A stretch of 37,286 bases of DNA from Mastigamoeba balamuthi (lineage: Eukaryota; Evosea; Mastigamoebida; Mastigamoebidae), in contig CACRSC010000005.1 of assembly GCA_902651635.1 (NCBI GenBank), positions 706,600 to 743,885 on the forward strand, written 5' to 3'. The translations under genes were made by a program, and so were the position numbers. Below, piece after piece: positions 19,173 to 29,552 of the stretch (the first letter of the stretch is position 1; each line of letters starts with the position of its first letter). The notes under the pieces were generated by a model, which was not told the origin of the DNA, made no database searches, and saw only the letters and a program-made list of their open reading frames with translations.

Positions 19173-20229
19173 CTAACTGATTTCAGAATGAACAAGACGC
19201 TCCAGAGAGCGGATTCTCTGAAGTTGCTCGCTCTGAAGGATCAGCAAGAGCAGCAACTGCCCTCTTATCTCTTCGGTGCTGTCTGTCTCGCGAGAGCCGG
19301 GGCTTGCGGGGAAGCAGAGAGGACCGAACCCCTTTACTCCGGAAGATTGTTTTGCTTGTTCGAGTACTCCACTAGTCGCTTGTGTCCTGCCTGAGCACCC
19401 GATGGCACTGCAGGTGCCCCAGAACTCGCTGCAGTCGGTCCACGTGATGGGGCGAGGGGCGAGAGTGTCGCGGATCTTCCTGACATAGGTCGACCGGGAG
19501 ACCAGAGAGAGGGGCACGGAGACAGCCTCTGCCAGAGGGCCCAGCGGGCTCCGGACAGTCACAACCAAAACAACGCGTCCTCCTGCATGAAGGCGGGTCG
19601 AGTTGCAGTTGCTGTACATGATTGAGAGTACGAGACGATTATTACGAGTTGTGTGCAAAGAAATACCCGCAATTGGAGTGAGCAACGAGAGAATTTGTCC
19701 GTACGAGACGCATCGGTTGAACAGGAATACGCTGGATAGACCAATGCTTCCGGCAATCGGCTCAACGGGCTCCTCGTGGCACGAGCCCTTGATTGTGATG
19801 AGCGTCTGGGGGCGGACGCCGCAGCACCGCGCGCAGGGCCCCAGGTCTGCGTTGGCCACCGAGGTCAGACGAACTGTTCTTTGCCACGAGGGCAGTGCTC
19901 ACCGTCCCCATGCTCGTCGCCCTCGAGGCGCACAGAGGCGTGCGCACAGGCAGCCCTGATGGCGTCGCAGCCCAGGCGGTGGTCGCTCATCCACTGCGTG
20001 TCGCACACGACGCTCACCTGAACGGACAGAGCGAATCATCAGCGACGTGCCCTCGGGGCATATCGCATTGGGCAACGGGGCTCTGGGTCGCAGCAGCCTT
20101 CTGGGTGGGGGAAGGCGAGGGAACCGGTGGGCGGGAAAGGGGGCAGAGGCGGACAGCGAAGTGGGAGTAGCGGGCGATGCGGTTGGTGGAGACGACGAGG
20201 GCCACAGGGTCGCCAGTGCTGCCAGCCAT
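19173..20229 (-). CDS. Family X protein, A-type, four exons (X3)
   Basis: Minus-strand exons 20229-20155, 20017-19903, 19846-19705 and 19611-19173; introns of 137, 56 and 93 nt with phases 0, 1, 2 as in X1; about 256 residues. Motifs: VVSTNRIARYSHF, VVCDTQWMSDHRLG, ASVRLEGDEHG, LGPCARCCGVRPQ, VFLFNRCVS, NCNSTRLHAGGRVVLVVTV, PLSLVSRSTYVRKIRD, ITWTDCSEFW and a terminal leucine-rich helix (LQSEQLQRIRSLERLV). A short insertion (EPVEPIAGSIG) lengthens exon 3 by nine bases relative to the other A-type genes. Intron 3 carries no in-frame stop, so a retained-intron protein is possible. Exon 1, intron 1 and exon 2 are almost identical to those of the gene at 22724, while exons 3-4 are clearly more diverged. 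Function unknown. Confidence 0.7.
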
Positions 20230-22723
20230 GCGCGCTCTGTTGCGGAGGAGCGAGCTCTTGGAAACAGGTACTGCCACACGTGCAACAAGTTGACTTTTGA
20301 CTGGAACAAGGGCGGCGCAGCCGTCGGGAATACCTTGCGAACATACACACAACACGAAATTCCAGACACGTCAGAGCTACCCGGCCATGGATCTGTTCGG
20401 CCCTCTGAGCGAGAGGCAGTGGAGCTGTTGTATGGCAACGGAGAGGCTCTGTGGCTGGTCTCCCGAGTGGTCAGGGCCACTGGAATGGCGTGAACGGGGC
20501 GTGTGCGCATGAGCCGCGAATGTTGGGCCCGGCTTAGTACTCTCCTCCACGGGGTGCCGCTTTTTTCCACGAACTCTATGGCCCTCTGAGGTGTCCGGTT
20601 TTGCATTGCCGGGCGAAAGGGCGCGGAAAACGAGAGAATAACCGGCGCCAAGACGCCAAGGGGAGTGCCAGAGAAGTGCGAGGGTGCGAGTGGCATCCTG
20701 CTGGCGGAGCCGGTTCCCTGAAAGTGCATCTGTCACTGCAGATGGCTGTGGCAGCCGCTGCTGCAGATGGTCTGTCGGTTGGCTGGGGGTAAGGGACGTT
20801 AGGAAATCGCTCGGGTACGAGCACACCAGAAGCAACGTGAGCGCCCCGTGGACCCAAAGGCGCAAAATGTGCCGGACAGCAAACACCAGCAAACACCTTG
20901 TTTTTCTTCTTGTGGGGGGCGGTCTGAGCGTTCCGTTTCTCTGTTGCTCTCAGGTCTCTTCCCCCCAGTGGGCTGCATTACCACCGCGAGTAATAGCTTG
21001 ATCTCACAGTGGCTCAGAGACCAGCCTGTGAGAAGGGCTCGCACATACAGATCAAGAGATCACAATCTTAAGAGGAAGACCCACAGCTGAATCAGCGCGC
21101 ATTTAGCTCATTCGGTTTCCTTACACTTAATAGTGCACACCAGGGCAATTGACATGATCGCACGTACTGCCCGAGGTTGTCGTTATCTTTTTTGTCTTGG
21201 CTTGATTTTTGTTTATACTTCTTGAGTTGTTTTCCGCCCCGGGCTGCGCGGCCGCCATGCCCTTGCTGCCTGCTCGCAGACAACTCGTGCTGAGCGCGGC
21301 ATCTATGAGCCTCTGTGTGCCTTGTCTTGCCCTCGGGACGCTCGGGTGAGGGTTGCCAGCAGTGTGTGGTTGTGAACTACTTTTTCTCCTCCCACCGGCT
21401 ATTCCCCAAATCATATCGACGGGTTACCCAGGTGCTACGCTGATTTCCAAGGCGCCCATTACTTCACCAGACCCACTCGACATCTGGTACGTCTGCGCGC
21501 GACAGTGCTTGATCGGTGCTCGCGCTGGACGCGACGCTGCGGTGCCAGCCAGGGGAGTTAGGGGGTCTTTTATTACTAATCATTTCTCAGCGCACAATCG
21601 CTTGCTCTGCTGCGCGGAGTCGTCCGCCCTCCGCTCGGCAAGAACAGTACAGCTCGCTCATCGCAGAAGCACACACTGCTGGAGCGGGAAGGCTTGCAGC
21701 GCCGAGCGTGGGGAGGAGGGGAAGGGCGAGAGCCACACGGAAAAGAGATATGGCGGACCCCTGGCGCATCTCGAGGGCCACTAAGACCGCGGCTCCCGTT
21801 GCCCCGCTGCCCCTCCTGTACGTGCCTGGGGCCCTGGGCAATTGTGCGCGCACGCTGCTCGCTACCCCGCATGTGAGGGCTGCTGCAGTTCCCGGACCCT
21901 CCAGTCGCCCGGTGCTGCAGGGCCCCCCCGTTTCGACTGCTGTCCTTCTTCTTGCCCGCCGTTGTAAAACAACGTACGGCGGCAACAGAGGGCCTAGTAG
22001 GGGAGGGGGAAGGGGTGGGTTCCACCGCGGCTGAACCGCGTGTGAGACATCGCAGCTCTGAGCTGACGCGCGCGGCTCTCTGGCCCTGGAGCTGGTCCTC
22101 GGAGACAGGACCGCTGGCCGACAGCACGGGGCACAAGGCCTCTGCGGGACGTCTGGCTCACGCACTATCTCGCGGCCCTTTATGCCCTCGCTGCTGCAGC
22201 TGTGGGGGCAAAGGCGAAGCCCAGTGGCACTGCTAGTGCATGGGCGAGGGTGGAAGCACTGCAGAAGGACAAAATACTGCCTATTTCCCGGTATTTTCCA
22301 AACTGATTCTCCGACTTGCGCGTCTGCCCTGCTGCACGCATGACCGGCATCACCGTGCCAGCGGTGGGCCAGCCACTGCACACAGAGCAGAACGTGCTCC
22401 CGCCCATTTTGCGGAAAGACGAAGCCCGGGTGTACAAAAAAGCAACGCGCCGATAAGTACAGAAGCGGAAGGAGGGAAATGTGCTGCCCGAAGACCGCAA
22501 CGCACGATTTCGCCATTCCCCTTCTGCGTCCTTTTCTGCTTCAGCGGAAGGTGGAACCACTCCGCGAATTCACACGCGCGGCAGCTGATTGAGCCCATGA
22601 AGGTGCGCCGCTCGAGCGCAGAGCACACACTCTGCTCGCTCGGAAAGTGGCTAACCACTGCTCCAATGCAGATTACATTCGTTCCCCTTTTCCGTGCGGC
22701 TTTACAGGTACAGGTGATGGGCA
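20230..22723. other. Spacer between X3 and X4
   Basis: 20240-20860 holds upstream sequence of X3 that is shared with the X4 upstream region and, inverted, with that of X1 ('ccagacacgtcagagct' near 20360; 'ggttttgca...gggcgaaagg' near 20598; 'gggacgttaggaaatcgctc' near 20793). 20860-22250 shows nothing I can interpret; its long open frames are typical GC-rich noise. 22250-22723 is the 3' flank of X4 and matches the X1 3' flank in part. Confidence 0.45.
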
Positions 22724-23816
22724 CTAACAGCTGCTGCCCGAATGGACCAGGCGTTCCAGAGAGCGGACTCTCTGAAGCTGCTCGCTCTGGAGGATCAGCA
22801 GCAGCAGCAGTTGCTCCCTGATCTCCTCGTTGCTGTCGGCCACCCCTGATCCGAGACTGGGCTCCGACGAGGGGGCGCAGAGCGGGCCGAGCCCCTCCGG
22901 GGAGGAGAGCACCCCAGCAGTCCGCTTTGTCTGCACGAGCACGCTACTTGCTGCTTGTTGTCTGCCCAAGCACCCGACAGCAGTGCAGATGCCCCAGCAC
23001 TCGCTGCAGTCGGTCCACGTGATGGGGGGAAGCTCAAGCGGGTCGCGGGTCTTCCTGACGTATGTCGACCGGGAGACCAGTGAGAGCGGCGCAGAGACAG
23101 CCTCTGCCAGAGGGCCCAGCGAGCTCCTGACCGTCACGACTATCACAACGCGTCCTCCAGCGTGGAGGCGGGTCGTGTTGCAGTTTCTGCACGTGCGAGC
23201 CAGTCTGGCTGAGTGTTGTACTCAACATCCCGCCATTGGATGTAAAAATGTGATAATTGTTGCGTACGACATGCATCGGTTGAACAGGAATACGCGGGAT
23301 CGACCATTGATGCCGGCAACCGACTCCTCGTGGCACGAGCCCCTGATTGTGATGAGCTTCTGGGGGCGGACGCCGCAGCATCGCGCGCAGGGCCCGAGGT
23401 CTGCGTTGGCCACAGGGGAAAAAAATAACAAACACACAACACCGAGGTTGAGACGAGCAGATGCTGGTGGCCGCGAGGGCAGTGCTCACCATCCCCATGC
23501 TCGTCGCCCTCGAGGCGCACCGAGGCGTGCGCACAGGCAGCCCTGATGGCGTCGCAGCCCAGGCGGTGGTCGCTCATCCACTGCGTGTCGCACACGACGC
23601 TCACCTGAACGGACAGAGCGAATCATCAGCGACGTGCCCTCGGGGCATATCGCATTGGGCAACGGGGCTCTGGGTCGCAGCAGCCTTCTGGGTGGGGGAA
23701 GGCGAGGGAACCGGTGGGCGGGAAAGGGGGCAGAGGCGGACAGCGAAGTGGGAGTAGCGGGCGATGCGGTTGGTGGAGACGACGAGGGCCACAGGGTCGC
23801 CAGTGCTGCCAGCCAT
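22724..23816 (-). CDS. Family X protein, A-type, four exons (X4)
   Basis: Minus-strand exons 23816-23742, 23604-23490, 23400-23268 and 23186-22724; introns of 137, 89 and 81 nt; about 261 residues. Motifs as in X1 and X3: VVSTNRIARYSHF, VVCDTQWMSDHRLG, LGPCARCCGVRPQKLITI, VFLFNRCMS, NCNTTRLHAGG, PLSLVSRSTYVRKTRD, ITWTDCSECW and the terminal helix ILQSEQLQRVRSLERLV. Intron 3 (GTACGC...TGCAG) contains an in-frame TGA, which is the best evidence that this segment is an intron in the whole family. The exon 1-2 block is shared almost base for base with X3; exon 4 is instead closer to X1. Function unknown. Confidence 0.7.
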
Positions 23817-25602
23817 GCGCGCTCTGCCGCAGAGGAGCTCTCCTAAGCACACACTGTCGTGTGACACACAACAATGGAAAGGCCGTGCGTGGGACGTTGC
23901 GCCGGATGCGGTGCATCAATCTGACTTTTGCCCGGAACAAGAGAAGCAGGGCCAACGAGAAGACAACCACCAGAACACCCGCAGAAAAAGAAATGCCATA
24001 CACGTCAGAGCCAGCCCGTGCTACCCGGCCATGCCCGTGCTCAGCCCTCCTGGGGCTGAGGCGTTGAAGCCAAGCCCAATTTCTGGCCTTGAGTGGCCGT
24101 GCGGCTGCTCTCCGAGATCAGAGGGACACGAGGGGACGCGAGAATACAGTGTTCCGTCGACGGGCCATTCTCGGCCTGGGCAAGGAGTGCGTGTCGATGG
24201 CACAATGTTGTCGGGCCGGAATCGTGACCTTCCGCCCTGGGGTGCCGCATTTTTCCTCATCTATCGGCCCACTCACCCCGAAGTCGATGCGCCTCTGAGG
24301 TGGCCCGGTTTTGCAACGGGCGAAAGGGCACTGCAGAATACTCGGCATCGGGGGGCGTCGAAGGGAGAGTCGCGAGCAGCGGCGCAAGCGGTGCGACGCT
24401 GGCTATGTGTCTCCCGCCGGCAGCAGGTGGTCGGTCAGCTCGGCTCTAGGGCAGGGACGTTAGGAAATCGCTCGGGCACGAGCACATCTCAATGACATGA
24501 GCGCCCTCTGTCGTGCGGTCCCTCTGGACGCAACACGACCGCGGGAGCGAGTGAAGGGGCTGACCCTCCCTTGTTATTCCCTGCGGGGGCACTCAAAAAA
24601 TGTGGGGGCCGGGGCATTCATCCAGTAGTTGATCTTTCTCTGCGGCTTGCAGGGCGATACCCACGACCCGTCTGGCGGCTGGCTGCTCCTCACATAGGCT
24701 CCGCCTGCTTCGAACTTAGTGGGGCGGAGTCAGGCCTGAGGTCGCAGTGGCCCATCTGAGGCGCCACAGTGAAATTTGAACTCTGATACCTGTCTGTTGC
24801 TGCATGAAGCCTCAGCGGCGACCACCGCGCTCACGCGGCCCGGAAGGACTGGCGTGGAGTTGCCCGCCACAGCGCCGCTGCAACTGAGGGCATCTCTTTC
24901 TCGCACTGCCAGCACATTGAGCTGCCGCAGAGCTTCGACTTGTTTGTTCCCCTGCTGCCGCTGTCGGAGCTGTTCCGCGCGTTGTTCGTTGCGCTCTGAG
25001 CGGGCGGTGAGGCTAATCGCACTTGGGAAATACCACGAAACGCCGTCCTCCCAAACGAGATGTCTTCCCCTCATTTCGTGCTGACACCTGCATTTCCGCT
25101 CGCCCCCCCCCCTCCGTTGGCGGGGCCTACCACCTCTGCAGCCGCAGTTCGCTCAGCTACGTAGAGATACCCTGCGGTCATCTGAATCATTCAAGTGCTG
25201 TCCAGGCCCTTTCCCGCTTTCCTCAGCTCCTATCGCCATCCCCAAATCTCTCAGTTGCCCGAAAAATTCCGTGTACAAGGGAGCGAGCGCGGTTGCTGTC
25301 TGACAAAGGTGAGGGCAGTATCTGCTTGTTAAAGGCCTCAGTCGCTCTCTGGGGGGTATTCTCTGTTGCTCTTGGGCTTCCCATTCCGGTTTTCAAACTG
25401 TAGTTGTCGGAGGGCCCACGCCTCTGTTCAACCGATTGTCTTTGCACCGGGTGGCAACTCCTCAGAGGCAGCATCCACATTCCAGTCCCAAGCACAGGGG
25501 GAGCATATGCGGAACCCGAAAGCAGGAGTCCAGGTCAGATTCTCGTTTTGTTCTTGTTGGCGAATATTCTGACTTAGTTTTCTCGCTTGGGTCTCAGCGG
25601 CC
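23817..25602. other. Spacer upstream of X4
   Basis: Shares scattered islands with the X1 upstream spacer (inverted) and the X3 upstream region (direct). A minus frame over 24730-25074 is rich in Glu/Arg/Gln (RNEQRAEQLRQRQQGNKQVE) and looks coiled-coil-like, but the matching stretch upstream of X1 does not keep the frame. No gene is called. A run of C at about 25100-25112 may be error-prone in assembly. Confidence 0.45.
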
Positions 25603-25976
25603 TCCGAGCCGCGGGGCCACCGGCACTCCCAGAGCCACAGCAGCGCGCGCACCTCACGTGGTCGCAGACGGGTCGCTGAGCACGCCGTTGCTCGAAGCGG
25701 TCGTAGCGGTCGCGTTGCTCGTCGCGCCGGCGGAGCTGTGCTCGCTGGCCACCGTGACCACCTCGGCGACGACACGACCGCGGAGCACCCGTGTGTCCTG
25801 GCGAGCCACCGCCCGGCGCAAGCGGTGACGTTGCACGCGCTCTCCCCCACGGCAGCGAAGGACCCCACAGCGTACTCGGGGCCGGGCAGGGCCCGTCGTC
25901 GGCGTCGGCCCTGCAGCAGTAGCACGTGCAGATCGAGCGCGCAGACGCACAGGACAGCGACTGCGACTGCCCTCAT
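25603..25976 (-). pseudogene. GPI-protein gene remnant, copy C
   Basis: An ATG at 25976 and signal-peptide-like start (MRAVAVAVLCVCA) are present. A frame change then hides the Cys cluster, whose DNA (tgcacgtgctactgctgcag) is still intact. After a second change the frame returns for GPEYAVGSFAAVGESACNVT, and a third, caused by a few extra bases (gtgtc) in the AVV/AEVV region, shifts to the stalk VTVASEHSSAG. The tail ends early and the GPI hydrophobic segment is out of frame. Three or four indels against copies A and B indicate a pseudogene. It lies 300 bp downstream of the B-type gene at 26283, on the same strand. Confidence 0.7.
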
Positions 25977-26282
25977 CCTCGTGATCGCGCACAAACCTGC
26001 ATCTGATGCACCGCTACCACCGATCCGATTTTGTCGCTGGGGGTGAACACGTGCGCCGTGCGTGTCTTGCGGCGGAGCGGCTTGCCCTGCGAAGGCTTCA
26101 GAGGTGCGGGGGTGCGAAAGCGGAAAAAACTCCCTGAAAAGAGCATCTTTGTCGGAATTGGACCGGTTCGCACAGCAGTTTCTCTAATGAACGTGCAACC
26201 GGCTGCACGGGACACAGAAGCAACAGGGCGCAGCAGGAGCAGGCCACGCTCTTCACGAGTCAGGAACCCGGAGACTCTGAAC

Positions 26283-27346
26283 TTACACTGTGTTGCGGAC
26301 CAGTTGCTCCAGTGCGCGGACCCTGCACAGCTGTTGGCCCTGCAGGATCGCCAGGGCAAGCAGCATCCCCTTCGCCTCCTCGCTCACGTGCACGTGCCCG
26401 TCCCAGCAGCAGGGCCCCGGTGTCATCCCCTGAGGCCCTGGGTTGCCGGAACTCCTCTGCTCGTCCTTTTCGTCCGGGCGTTCCACTGGCGAGTTGTCGG
26501 TCGTGTCCGCGACAGCTGCGGCACCACGGGCCTCCCAGTACTCGCTGCAGTCGGTCCACCTGATGCGGTGTGCCGCCAGTGGGACGCGGGCCCTCCTGGC
26601 GTACGAGGACCTCGAGACGAGAGTCAGCGGCGCAGAGACTGCCTCTGCCAGCGATCCCATCGGGCTCCCCACTGTCACGACGAGCACCACACGCCCTCCC
26701 AAGTGCAGCCGCGAAGTGTTGCAGTTGCTGCCGTTTGCAGCCAGCGGTCAGCGAGGCCAGTGAGTCCACCCTCTGCCTCTGTCTCTGTGAAGTGTTGCTG
26801 GCGCACGTTGTGCACCGGCCGAACACGAACGCGCGGCATCGCCCTCCCGTCTCTGCTGCTGCCTGCTCGAGGCCAGAGTCCTGGATGGCGACGAGCTTCT
26901 GGTGGTGGTCACCGCAGCATCGCGCGCAGGGTCCGAGGTCTGCGTGCCCGCGAGGGCAGAAGTTGAGAAAAGAGCAACAGACCACAGAACCCGTGGGCTC
27001 AGCGCACCACGGCCATGCTCGTCGCCCTCAAGCCGCACAGAGGCACGCGCACAGGCAGCCCTGATGGCCTCGGCGCCCAGGCGGTGCTCGCGCATCCACT
27101 GCGAGTCGCAGACGACCGTCACCTGAGCAGCGAGGCAGTCAGTTGGCCTGTCAGAAGCGCAGGGCACACGGAGCGCCCACACGCGAGCCCCACGGGCAGT
27201 GCAGGGAACAGGGGGGTGCTGAGGCCATCAGGGCTGCCTCGCAGTGGCAGGCTGAGCAGCGAGGGCAGGCGGACAGAGAAGTGGGAGTAGCGGGCAACGC
27301 GTGTCGAGGAGACCACGACGGCCACAGGGCCACCAGCCGCAGCCGT
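26283..27346 (-). CDS. Family X protein, B-type, four exons, start codon altered (X5)
   Basis: Minus-strand exons 27346-27275, 27122-27008, 26939-26807 and 26727-26283; introns of 152, 68 and 79 nt; about 254 residues. Motifs: GGPVAVVVSSTRVARYSHF, VTVVCDSQWMREHRLG, ASVRLEGDEHG, LGPCARCCGDHHQKLVAI, FVFGRCTT, NCNTSRLHLGGRVVLVVTV, PLTLVSRSSYARRAR, IRWTDCSEYW and a terminal leucine-rich helix (AILQGQQLCRVRALEQLV). The codon matching the ATG of the related pseudogene at 12769 is ACG here (27346). Translation could begin there without AUG, or at an in-frame ATG at 27445 that adds 33 residues. Otherwise the frame is intact and splice sites are good. Intron 3 is 79 nt, not a multiple of three. The gene precedes GPI copy C. 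Confidence 0.6.
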
Positions 27347-27890
27347 CCCGTGGGCTAGCAGCGGCACAGCGCACTGCGCCAGAGCTGCTTGGGGGCTGGG
27401 AGATGTGCACCGGCCGGGGTAACGCCACGGCAGAGTCAACGGCATCGAGACACGTCAGCAGCGGCGACGCCCTACACACTGGCGGGCTTTTAGTGGTTGT
27501 GCCTGGCGGTGACGGGCTGCACAAGGGTCTGGCAGCTGCGGGGTGCTGTTGATGCTCGTCTGCCGGCCCGAGTGGATTTTATCCTCTGGGACTTCTGTCG
27601 CCCTTGTCGCCAAGCCGTTCTGCAGTCCAAAAGTGCCAAATAAAGGTTGTCGGCCGGACGCCGTTTCCTCAACGGTGTGGGAGTCGCGTTTTCCAGGTTT
27701 CCAAGGGGATGCCAGAGCCCCCTTGCTGGGCTTCCTCTGCCGTCGGTCCTGCCTTTCTGCCTTAGAGTATTTTCTGTCTGTTTCGCCCCTGTGCCGTCAA
27801 GTACCTCTGAAATGTCGACTGCTGCACTAGTCGCCCGCTCGCGAGCCATGAGCAGTGCGCACGCGGAGGAGAGGCAGCCCCCACAGGCCA
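27347..27890 (-). repeat. Upstream region of X5, inverted copy of 12240-12768
   Basis: Counterpart of the block upstream of pseudogene X2, in opposite orientation. The two share the 'gacatttcagaggtacttga' and 'ggcttggcgacaag' stretches and the sequence around the start codon. Whether it is promoter or passive duplicate cannot be told here. Confidence 0.65.
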
Positions 27891-28558
27891 TGTGTCAGAC
27901 CCGCTGGGGCCTGATCGTGTCTGGCGCTCTACGTCGCCCCCGCCGCTTTGGGAAGTCGACACCCACTGGACCCTCTCAGACGCGTGTTGTCCTAGGTCCT
28001 GGCGTGCGACGCAGCCGCGTGTCTCTTGAGGAGTGCCTGTACGGCTCCGTTCTTGACCCCTCAGACCTGCCGGACTGCTCTCCGCGTTCCTTTTCCCCAT
28101 AGACGGGTATTCGTTTTTACAATCGGCAGAGGCCTCAGTGTGGTGCCTTCCCCAGAGCAAAGGGAGGCAGCCGCCCTTGTCAAAGCCATCACTACTGGCT
28201 ACATTTGAAGTGCCTCTGTCGCTCCCAACACACGCACTCGAGTGTCCATCCTGCAGGCATCTGACCGTGCCCAGCAGCATCGCAGCGTCCGAGCCAACGC
28301 TCGGCGTCTGCGATGATCAGTGCCCTTACTGCCGTGGCGCTCAGAAGGCGGGTATTATGTCCAATTCGAAAACAAACCGATTGTAACTGTTTTTATTGAA
28401 AATTCAGGATTGAGAGTTCCTCGATTCAATCTCTGTATACTGCTCCGAAGCAATAGTGTGGTGGTGATACCACATACGACACACATGTAATGTGCATTCA
28501 CGGAAAACCAAGGCAACTCAGAAAATCTGTCTGTCGTGCTGGCCTTGCGGAGCTGCTG
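27891..28558. other. Intergenic between X5 and X6
   Basis: No supported gene. About 28380-28510 is AT-rich and lies directly beyond the stop of the minus-strand gene X6, so it is probably its 3'UTR/terminator region. Confidence 0.4.
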
Positions 28559-29552
28559 TCACTGAAGCCCGGCAGAGCTTATCAAGCACTCCAGAGCGCA
28601 CACCCTCTCCAGCTGCCCGATCTGCAGCACCAGGAGCCACAGAAGCTGCTCTCTGGCCTCCAAGTCGTCCCACGCGCCAGGGCTGGTGACTGCTGGGTCG
28701 CTGGAAGCAGTGAGGTGCTCCCTCTGCTCTGTGTTCTTGTGTGCAGACAGCCCTCCGTCATTCCAGTGCTCGCTGCAGTCGGTCCACGTGATACGCTGTG
28801 CCGCCAGTGGGTCGCGGGCCCTCTTGACGTACGAGGACCTCGAGACGAGCGTCAGCGGCGCTGAGACCGCTTCTGCCAGCGGTCCCAGCGGGCTCCATAC
28901 CATCACGACGACCACCACGCGCCCCCCTGCGTGCAGCCGCGACGTGTTGCAGTTGCTGCGCCGCGTCAGCAAGCAGCGACGAGCTGGCGGATGGGGGAGC
29001 AGTGCAGACCACTGCGTTGGTCGCCCGTACGTTGTGCACCGGCCGAACACGAACACTCGTTGCCCGCTGCCCTCGGCTGCCGGCTCCTCGTGGCCCGAGC
29101 CCTGGATGGCGACGAGCTTCTTGAGGCGGCCGCCGCAGCACCTGGCGCAGGGCCCGAGGTCTGCGAGTGCCGCCAGTGCCCCCAAAGCCGCAGCACCGCA
29201 AACGAGGGCATTTCAGATGAGGTGGCGACACTGTTTGTATTCGCACTGGGGCCGTGCTCGTCGCCCTCGATCCGCACAGCGGCGCGTGCGCAGGAAGCCC
29301 TGATGGCCTCTCTGCCCAAGTGGTGCTGGCTCAACCACTGCGAGTCGCAGACGACGCGGGCCTGCGTGGAGCGGGCAGCCAGCGCCCGGAGTCAAAGGCG
29401 GTACGCAAACGAGCAAGCAGCCACTTGGCCGAGCGGGTATCGGCTGAGCGGCCGCGGGGGGACAGGAAATGCGATACCGCGAAGTGGGAGAAGCGGGCAA
29501 CGCGGTGGGACGAGAGGATCAGCGCAACGGGCGCTGTAGTTGAGGCTTCCAT
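28559..29552 (-). CDS. Family X protein, divergent B-type, four exons (X6)
   Basis: Minus-strand exons 29552-29478, 29361-29247, 29160-29031 and 28955-28559; introns of 116, 86 and 75 nt in phases 0, 1, 2; about 238 residues. Exon 1 is MEASTTAPVALILSSHRVAR followed by FSHFA; later motifs are RVVCDSQWLSQHHLG, AAVRIEGDEHG, LGPCARCCGG, VFVFGRCTT, NCNTSRLHAGGRVVVVVMV, PLTLVSRSSYVKRARDP, ITWTDCSEHW and a shorter terminal helix (LLVLQIGQLERVCALECL). The intron-1 donor here, GTATCG, and acceptor CACGCAG are the clearest in the family. Intron 3 has no in-frame stop. A fragment of a similar gene remains at 13816-13915. Function unknown. Confidence 0.7.

Larger units (their letters stand above)
22400..26130 (-). 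repeat. Right arm of the large inverted segmental duplication
   Basis: Reverse-complement counterpart of about 8220-11900. It carries GPI gene copy C (decayed), a long spacer, the A-type gene X4 and its 3' flank in the same relative order. Next to it, on the same strand, lies the B-type gene at 26283, upstream of GPI copy C. Confidence 0.75.

Noticed and set aside
21587-22516. 309-codon minus-strand frame downstream of X4
   Set aside because: No conserved motif; part overlaps duplicated 3' flank of X1, where the frame is not kept.
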